A stretch of 34,197 nt of DNA from a virus: IMG/VR virus record IMGVR_UViG_3300024259_000825, positions 1 to 34,197 of that record, one strand, 5' to 3'. Below are positions 29,518 to 34,197 of the stretch, one piece after another. The translations under genes were made by a program, and so were the position numbers. The notes under the pieces are model-generated. The model had not been told where the DNA came from. It did not search any database and was given only the letters and a program-made list of their open reading frames with translations. Within the stretch, counting starts at the first letter, position 1; each line of letters starts with the position of its first letter.

Positions 29518-30867
29518 TTAATCCTCGTACGATGGAGGCTCAGGCTCGCACTCCTCGCCCAGTACAGAGAAAGCCCCATGATCATAGTCAGTAGAAACGC
29601 GCACGATAACACCGTCAACACTATCGCGATACTTGCCCAAAAATACGCGGGCTTGGTTCGCTTCTTTCTCTTGCCTCGTGCGATTAATCGAAATGATAGA
29701 GTCAGCGACACGGACCTTTTCATAGCTATCGGCAATCTCCTGGGGCCTGAGTACGTGCTCGCGCTCGTCAGCGCCGCTGGACGGACGCTGGGCCTGGCTC
29801 GGGGATGATACAGCGTATCCGGGGTGCCCTTTGTACTCGGTGCGCTCTGACAGCGCCTTAAGCTGCCTAAACGCTGTGCGCTGCCTAAGGTATTCGTTGT
29901 CGCCATCGGCCCGCATTAGATCACCGTAATCGACGACAATCATATCAGGCACCCATCCATGGGCGCGCCTTAGCTCTGCGAGTTCCCCTAGGATGTCATC
30001 GAACGTAATGTGCCACGCGTCACGATCGTTAAACCCGCGAACTACCATGTTATGGCGCAGAATATCGTATTCTCGCCTTAGCGCAGACTGTACCTTGGCC
30101 CCGAACTCACCTCGCCGTACGAACCCATACATCTCGCCGCTAAACCGGGCCTCGTACCTATCCTCGGTTTTTGAACGCCCACCCTCAAGTACGAAATGCA
30201 AGGCGCGACGCCTCATGCGAGTACACACAAAACCCCGCTGAACACACCAGTATGTCTTACCAATACCGGAATACGCGATCGGAACTTCCAGTTCACCGTA
30301 CGATAGCCCACCGTGCATGGCCTTATCAATAGGGGCGATTCCGATGGGGAAAAAGTCCATTTGCGACGCGATCAATTGCCGCCTTGCTTGTCGCTCGTGG
30401 AAATCCTCGAAGAACCAGCCGCGATCCGTCGTAGATATCTGAATCGCCTGTAACTCCTCGATACGATGCATCATCTTACGCTCTGCATCGTTGTACTTAC
30501 CCGCGTTCCACGCCTCTCTGGCCTCTTCAAACCCTAGGCGAAACACTTGTCGGCGAGACCACTCTATGATCTTCTCACGTACATACGAATCCTCTCGCCA
30601 GTCAGGCGCACTAGCCACAATAGCGGCGACACCTGCTCTAGATGGATCTTCAGACGGCAAAGACGCCGACTCGGTGGTCAGCTCCATAGTAGTCGGGTAC
30701 TTGCTAGTAGCCACGACATTCCACGCCCACAACGATGCCGGATCCGTAAACCCCAGGCGTCCTTCCGTTACGAACCGCTTGACCAGGAATAGCAGAGAGG
30801 GATCGTCAATACAGGCGTGAATCAGCACTCTCTGAAAGTCGGGGCCGAATTCTTCCGCTCCTAACAT
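29518..30867 (-). CDS. dnaB: DnaB-like replicative helicase
   Basis: Unwinds DNA ahead of the polymerase. I start at ATG 30867 (MLGAEEFGPDFQRVLI), which has GAGGA at good spacing; an upstream in-frame ATG at 30927 lacks one. The N-terminal domain (1-150) is helical. The RecA-fold domain has Walker A AYSGIGKT (198-205, first Gly replaced by Ala), Walker B DMIVVDYGDLM (D313), and SSPSQAQRPSSGAD in the H4 position near 370. The protein ends with a short acidic tail. It overlaps the upstream gene by 62 bases, the longest overlap in the window. Confidence 0.88.
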   Translation of the reverse strand: MLGAEEFGPDFQRVLIHACIDDPSLLFLVKRFVTEGRLGFTDPASLWAWNVVATSKYPTTMELTTESASLPSEDPSRAGVAAIVASAPDWREDSYVREKIIEWSRRQVFRLGFEEAREAWNAGKYNDAERKMMHRIEELQAIQISTTDRGWFFEDFHERQARRQLIASQMDFFPIGIAPIDKAMHGGLSYGELEVPIAYSGIGKTYWCVQRGFVCTRMRRRALHFVLEGGRSKTEDRYEARFSGEMYGFVRRGEFGAKVQSALRREYDILRHNMVVRGFNDRDAWHITFDDILGELAELRRAHGWVPDMIVVDYGDLMRADGDNEYLRQRTAFRQLKALSERTEYKGHPGYAVSSPSQAQRPSSGADEREHVLRPQEIADSYEKVRVADSIISINRTRQEKEANQARVFLGKYRDSVDGVIVRVSTDYDHGAFSVLGEECEPEPPSYED

Positions 30868-31378
30868 GACGATTCCTCGCAGCTTTACTACATTCGGCGC
30901 TAACTGGACACGAATTACACCAATCACTATCGGCGCAATATCCGCCGGTCATATAGCCAGACGATCCTAGGCATGCGTCGTAAGCCCGTGCTCGGTGCAT
31001 TGCCGCCCTAAACGCCTCTTCGTGCGGGCGAAGTCCGCCAAGCGGCGCCCCGACCGTATCGTCCACAATACCCTCGGTTACGATCTCTTCCCCAGAAGCT
31101 CTAGCGGACAAGTCGCCCACGAACTCCCGGTATTTATCCAAAAACATAACACTCGCCAACTGAGCGGCGGGTATCTGCCTAACCCACTTAATCGCACCGT
31201 GGCGAGCCCTAATCCATGTCGCTGGATTTACGCGGTATCGCCTACAGAACAAACCGAACAAACGAAGATCCCCTCGCAGTTCGTCCGTAAGTACCATGTT
31301 ATCGTAGAACCGGAACTGAGCCGTTTCTCGCTTGTACGTTACGAACAACGCGTGAGAATCGTAATTCGGTTTACCCAT
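30806..31378 (-). CDS. Unknown protein with Cys cluster near the C-terminus
   Basis: ATG 31378 lies inside the end of the upstream gene (ATGGGTAA overlap), with GAGGA before it. The 190-residue product has aromatic-rich helical parts (LRLFGLFCRRYRVNPATWIR) and C136, C148, C154, C157 and C163 in GYCADSDWCNSCPVSAEC, a C-x5-C-x2-C-x5-C pattern shared with the protein at 19647-20078 and the SSB extension. It is placed between an unknown gene and the DnaB-like helicase; a helicase loader or primosome role is possible from position only. Confidence 0.7.
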   Translation of the reverse strand: MGKPNYDSHALFVTYKRETAQFRFYDNMVLTDELRGDLRLFGLFCRRYRVNPATWIRARHGAIKWVRQIPAAQLASVMFLDKYREFVGDLSARASGEEIVTEGIVDDTVGAPLGGLRPHEEAFRAAMHRARAYDACLGSSGYMTGGYCADSDWCNSCPVSAECSKAARNRHVRSGRIRPRLSESADSRLY

Positions 31379-31865
31379 TATCGACAGTCCTCGCCCTCGC
31401 CGTCTGAGAGGCTTTTGGAGGCTCGCATACGCCAGTAATGTCCTGGTGCATGGTGATAGGATCGTATACTGTGTGCTCCCCACCTACGAACGGGTGGAAA
31501 TCAATAGCGATAGGGGGTTCGCCTTCCATAACTGCCTGCATATGGTACGCCTGTAGGATCTCCTGTAGACGAGGAAGAAGCGGACCAGCTACGGCGCGAC
31601 ACAATACGTTGATATTCAGTAGCAGCCACCCGTGCCCACGAGATTTCCAGAAGTGGAGGAGACCGCCGGCCGTAAGGCCTGGCACCCCTGCCGGCCACAT
31701 AATCGTGCGGCCCTCTGGATCTACCTTAGGTGGGCGAGTGGGCATGATAGCCCCGATTTCCGATGCTCGGGTTAGCACTTGTGCGACCTTTTCCGGGTCC
31801 ATGTCCTTAGCAACATGAGACCACGCCGAATCGCCCAAAGTACGCATCCATGTTTGGCTATTCAT
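31371..31865 (-). CDS. Unknown protein, first gene behind an extended -10 promoter
   Basis: The 164-residue product starts MNSQTWMRTLGDSAWSHVAK after GGAGGT. The middle (TIMWPAGVPGLTAGGLLHFW; GWLLLNINVLCRAVAGPLLP) is hydrophobic but interrupted by polar residues, more like a folded core than membrane helices. No cysteine or catalytic motif. It opens the transcription unit that continues through the Cys-cluster protein, DnaB and DnaG. Function unknown. Confidence 0.72.
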   Translation of the reverse strand: MNSQTWMRTLGDSAWSHVAKDMDPEKVAQVLTRASEIGAIMPTRPPKVDPEGRTIMWPAGVPGLTAGGLLHFWKSRGHGWLLLNINVLCRAVAGPLLPRLQEILQAYHMQAVMEGEPPIAIDFHPFVGGEHTVYDPITMHQDITGVCEPPKASQTARARTVDNG

Positions 31866-31883
31866 CGCTTACCTCCGACCGTG

Positions 31884-31892
31884 ATTATAGCA
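31884..31892 (-). promoter_or_regulatory. Extended -10 promoter TGCTATAAT
   Basis: On the minus strand TGC-TATAAT, a perfect extended -10 box for host sigma-70. No good -35 is seen at 17 bases (upstream is TTGTATTGTGTGC, 14-base spacing to TTGTAT). Transcription would begin near 31877, leaving about 12 bases before the ATG at 31865, which still includes GGAGGT. It lies in the 49-bp gap after the helicase stop. Confidence 0.6.
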
Positions 31893-31914
31893 CACAGCAC
31901 ACAATACAATATCG

Positions 31915-33501
31915 CTAACCAAGCCCACGCAACCAACTATCAAACTGTGTTGGTTGCATTACGTCGGCTTGGAATTCTCTACGATACAGATCAAGCCTAT
32001 GCGCAGCTTGTTTAAGAAGTGCCTCGTTATGGTTGTCTGCGAAGTCTACAATTACCCCAAATTTCTTACCCTCGCTCGCTGTCAACACGCGATAGAAGTC
32101 TTGGACGACCTTTACCTTTGACCGGCCAGCAGCCGCATAGATCAGGGCGTCGGCCGCTGGTACGTCGATACCTTCGCCAATTACGGATGTCCCGATGATA
32201 ACCTTGACTTTACCAGACTGCATAGCTGCGATCGCGTCTGCCACGGCCTGGTGGTTGCGTCCGTCTACTTGCACACTGTTAGCCGTAATCTCGTATAGAC
32301 TTTCTGCGTGCTTGATCTCCTTGACCAACACCAGCACACGGCGACCAGCGGCAACCAACTTAGCGCTTGCCTGTGCAATCAACTTGTTACGATCGTCGTT
32401 CTCGACAACGCCGTTAACGTAATACGTCCTAAAACCGCAATCGTCTACGCGACCAGGTACGCGCAGCATAGCCACGAATGCCGGAACCAACCTACTAGCG
32501 GCGATCATGTCAGACACACTACGGCGATACACTGTCCTGGACACAACAGATCGCATTAGCATGTCTTTTCCATCCGCTCTGTAGTTCGTACCGGTCAAGC
32601 CTAGGCGATAATACGCGTTATTAGCTGACAGCGATATGTCTTGCCAGGTGTTAGCCGCGGAGTGGTGGAATTCGTCAATAATCAAAAGATGCCGGCTACC
32701 AATGCCCGTAATACCTCGGCGATGCTGCCCTTTGCGCTGAGGCCTCGGCCCGGCAGCCGTTCCTGGCGTTACCACCCATACGCGAGTACCAGCCATAAGG
32801 CGCTTTCGCTTAGCGTTAGGCGCGCCACCCGTGATTTGCATTACGTCGCCGTGAGGCATGTATCTACGCAATGCTTTTACCGTTTGTGTTGCAATACCCA
32901 CAGTTGGCACGACATACAACGTAGGGACAGACAGCGTAATAATAACTGCGATGGCTATGTGTGTCTTACCAGATCTAGGCGGCAACTCCACGATCCCTCG
33001 ATCGTTCTGCACAAATGCGTCTAGTGCTTCCTTCTGGAAATCGTAAAGAGGCGGAACTGGTACGATAGAGAACGCCGCTGTCGGCGGCGCTACCCTTTCG
33101 TCGAACACATCCGCGATTAGCCCTAATCGTAAGCGCAAAGCCCGCACGACATGAGGCAGGAGACCCGTTTGGAATCCTCCGTCTGCCCCGACCATACGAA
33201 TCCAACCATCCCACGACCCTCGTTGCCTTAAAACCTGCTCGATCATGTCCGGCGACAGATACCCGTATGGGCAGCCTACCGCCTCTAGCTGGCGATGTGT
33301 GTCAAGGTCGGCGTAAAGTCGTTCTATATCCTTATACGGCCCATGCCTCTTACGCCGCATAAAGAACGATTTGATAATCGCCTGCGCTGGCGGAGGCGGT
33401 AACTCAATCTCTCGGTAGGCTACTAACCGGCGAATATCCGAAATGACGCCCCTATCCGCCAGGAGCCTAGAAGTCGAGTTGTTTACGATTATTTGAGCCA
33501 T
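31915..33501 (-). CDS. SF2 helicase of UvsW type
   Basis: Branch-migration helicase that remodels recombination intermediates and R-loops. Motifs in order: YDFQKEAL (Q-like, about 153), ELPPRSGKTH (Walker A, 174-180), LLIIDEFHH (DEFH, 276-279), LGLTGTNYRADG (motif III, 303-305), VIIGTSVIGEGIDVP (motif V, about 435) and DFYRVLTASEG (motif VI, Q-x-x-R changed to F-Y-R). Length 528 fits T4 UvsW (587). There is no strong ribosome site before ATG 33501; the GGGAGG upstream is held in the hairpin at 33510-33537. A PPPP segment (35-38) lies in the N-terminal part. Confidence 0.9.
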   Translation of the reverse strand: MAQIIVNNSTSRLLADRGVISDIRRLVAYREIELPPPPAQAIIKSFFMRRKRHGPYKDIERLYADLDTHRQLEAVGCPYGYLSPDMIEQVLRQRGSWDGWIRMVGADGGFQTGLLPHVVRALRLRLGLIADVFDERVAPPTAAFSIVPVPPLYDFQKEALDAFVQNDRGIVELPPRSGKTHIAIAVIITLSVPTLYVVPTVGIATQTVKALRRYMPHGDVMQITGGAPNAKRKRLMAGTRVWVVTPGTAAGPRPQRKGQHRRGITGIGSRHLLIIDEFHHSAANTWQDISLSANNAYYRLGLTGTNYRADGKDMLMRSVVSRTVYRRSVSDMIAASRLVPAFVAMLRVPGRVDDCGFRTYYVNGVVENDDRNKLIAQASAKLVAAGRRVLVLVKEIKHAESLYEITANSVQVDGRNHQAVADAIAAMQSGKVKVIIGTSVIGEGIDVPAADALIYAAAGRSKVKVVQDFYRVLTASEGKKFGVIVDFADNHNEALLKQAAHRLDLYRREFQADVMQPTQFDSWLRGLG

Positions 33502-33509
33502 GTCGATGG

Positions 33510-33537
33510 GCGGCGGGAGACCGAAGCCTCCCGCCGC
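33510..33537 (-). terminator. 10-bp GC hairpin between the membrane protein and UvsW-like genes
   Basis: GCGGCGGGAG, 8-base loop, CTCCCGCCGC. It begins immediately after the stop of the -1 extension (33538) and ends nine bases before the helicase ATG. There is no T-run, so termination would be partial; it may also lower helicase translation. It marks the boundary between the structural/lysis side and the replication side. Confidence 0.55.
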
Positions 33538-33645
33538 TTACTTCTCCGCTTCACCGAACACCCCTGAGCCCGCCTCAGAGGCATTTTCCGGGTCCATCAT
33601 GCCCGGAGCACGTCTTAGCCGTTTCGCGGCCCTTAGTCCGTACCA
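33538..33645 (-). CDS. Possible -1 frameshift extension of the small membrane protein
   Basis: The frame has 35 codons plus TAA and reads WYGLRAAKRLRRAPGMMDPE, then NASEAGSGVFGEAEK. Upstream of the double ATG in the middle there is no start codon, yet the W-Y-G-L-R...R-R stretch looks coding. The membrane protein frame passes over G_GGC_CCT (33651-33645), a classic X_XXY_YYZ heptamer, and a short GCCG-cgaaa-CGGC stem follows. A slip would replace GTD-stop with this basic tail and give 119 residues. Alternatively translation starts at ATG 33597 or so for a 20-residue peptide, or it is non-coding. Confidence 0.4.
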   Translation of the reverse strand, partial: WYGLRAAKRLRRAPGMMDPENASEAGSGVFGEAEK

Positions 33646-33896
33646 GGGCCCTCGTCCTTCGGAACCTCAGGGATCGCCTTGGCGCCCTGGGCTAGTCCAC
33701 CGACGACAAGGTCGATAACGCTTTGAACGCCTGTTCCTCGCACGGACTTTCCAAGAATAAACGCGACCACTCCGTAAGCAATCAACTCAAGTTGTTCTTG
33801 ATTGATGCCCATGTCAAACGACGCATTAGCCGCGATAACACCGATAAACAGAATGAGCGCCCACAGGCGATCCGACTTGAACTTAGACAGGTCCAT
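33633..33896 (-). CDS. Small two-helix membrane protein, holin-like
   Basis: The 87-residue product starts MDLSKFKSDRLWALILFIGV behind GGGAGA. Two hydrophobic helices are seen at about 11-27 (LWALILFIGVIAANASF) and 36-52 (LELIAYGVVAFILGKSV), followed by a soluble tail (AIPEVPKDEGPGTD). Size, layout and position next to a virion gene fit a holin or a related phage membrane protein. No endolysin is in the window, so the lysis role is not established. The end overlaps a possible -1 frameshift site. Confidence 0.7.
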   Translation of the reverse strand: MDLSKFKSDRLWALILFIGVIAANASFDMGINQEQLELIAYGVVAFILGKSVRGTGVQSVIDLVVGGLAQGAKAIPEVPKDEGPGTD

Positions 33897-33910
33897 GGCT
33901 TCTCCCGATT

Positions 33911-34197
33911 TTAGTAGACCATTCCTACAGTAAGAACGTTCGCGTATACAGTACCGCCGTACAGAAGAGGGGTCGAGCCGCCCGCGCCTCGCGTAAGTGT
34001 CAACTTAAGGCGGAGATCGTCATCCTTAGTAGGCGTAATGGCGATGACACCAGTAGTAGACGATGTGGGAGGCGTAGCCCCGCCTACCTGAGTCGCTACA
34101 TTCCAGTTGCCACTAGCCACAGATACCCACGTACCTAGCGGATCCGCCTTATCTCGCTGTTCGATCGACCACTGGATAGAGCCGTCTACAGCCGCAG
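33911..34197 (-). CDS. C-terminus of a probable virion protein, cut by the right edge
   Basis: The frame is open to the right edge (about 95 codons), so the N-terminus is missing; an internal GTG at 34120 is not needed as a start. The sequence is rich in Ser, Thr, Gly and Val with beta-strand alternation (SIQWSIEQRDKADPLGTWVS; LRLKLTLTRGAGG; YANVLTVGMVY), typical of tail or appendage proteins. It ends 14 bases before the membrane protein gene. Confidence 0.65.
   Translation of the reverse strand, partial: AAVDGSIQWSIEQRDKADPLGTWVSVASGNWNVATQVGGATPPTSSTTGVIAITPTKDDDLRLKLTLTRGAGGSTPLLYGGTVYANVLTVGMVY

Noticed and set aside
1-34197. tRNA genes, CRISPR arrays, IS elements, integrase or att sites
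   Set aside because: I looked for cloverleaf ends, regularly spaced repeats and transposase motifs and saw none; the only mobile gene is the HNH endonuclease.

Overview
The window looks like the replication, recombination and nucleotide-handling half of a large tailed bacteriophage (Caudoviricetes) genome. Every gene I can support is read right to left on the minus strand. The genes are packed with short overlaps (ATGA, TAATG), most have strong AGGAGG-type ribosome binding sites, and I see no tRNA, rRNA, CRISPR array or integrase. The DNA is moderately GC-rich and the host cannot be named from sequence alone.

Layout in the direction of transcription (high to low coordinates): the 3' end of a probable virion protein and a small two-helix membrane protein (33.5-34.2 kb); an SF2 helicase of UvsW type (31.9-33.5 kb); two unknowns, a DnaB-like helicase and a DnaG-like primase behind an extended -10 promoter (28.4-31.9 kb); a separately controlled gene for a strange protein with a pure Asp/Glu tract and a histone-H1-like tail (26.7-28.3 kb); a zinc-ribbon protein, a CobS/MoxR-like AAA+ ATPase, an unknown and a CobT-like VWA protein (20.7-26.4 kb); a sigma factor and small proteins (19.0-20.7 kb); family A DNA polymerase, a probable UvsY-like mediator, a gp32-like ssDNA-binding protein and a RecA/UvsX recombinase (13.3-19.0 kb); an HNH homing endonuclease; SbcD, SbcC and RuvC-like nucleases (9.3-12.8 kb); a terminase-small-subunit-like protein and a DNA methyltransferase (7.7-9.3 kb); then mostly unknown small proteins down to the left edge, which cuts a gene.

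Together these genes encode a T4-style recombination-dependent replication toolkit (UvsX, UvsY, gp32, UvsW, gp46/47 and a resolvase) combined with a Pol I-type polymerase, DnaB and DnaG. The CobS/CobT-like pair and the acidic/H1-like protein form a separate block whose codon use looks more uniform and GC-ending than its neighbours, suggesting high expression.

The most unusual observations are: (1) the ssDNA-binding protein ends at a G_GGC_CCG slippery heptamer, and the -1 frame continues for 58 codons into a cysteine-motif domain that has no start codon of its own; (2) the same heptamer type near the end of the small membrane protein also opens a -1 extension; (3) at least ten unrelated proteins carry polyproline plus Lys/Arg tails; (4) a DxDFxxRR(x)xRRR motif recurs in three proteins, two of which share a 15-nt promoter-like element; (5) a 35-nt bipartite element precedes two adjacent transcription units; (6) the HNH endonuclease start is locked in an RBS hairpin.
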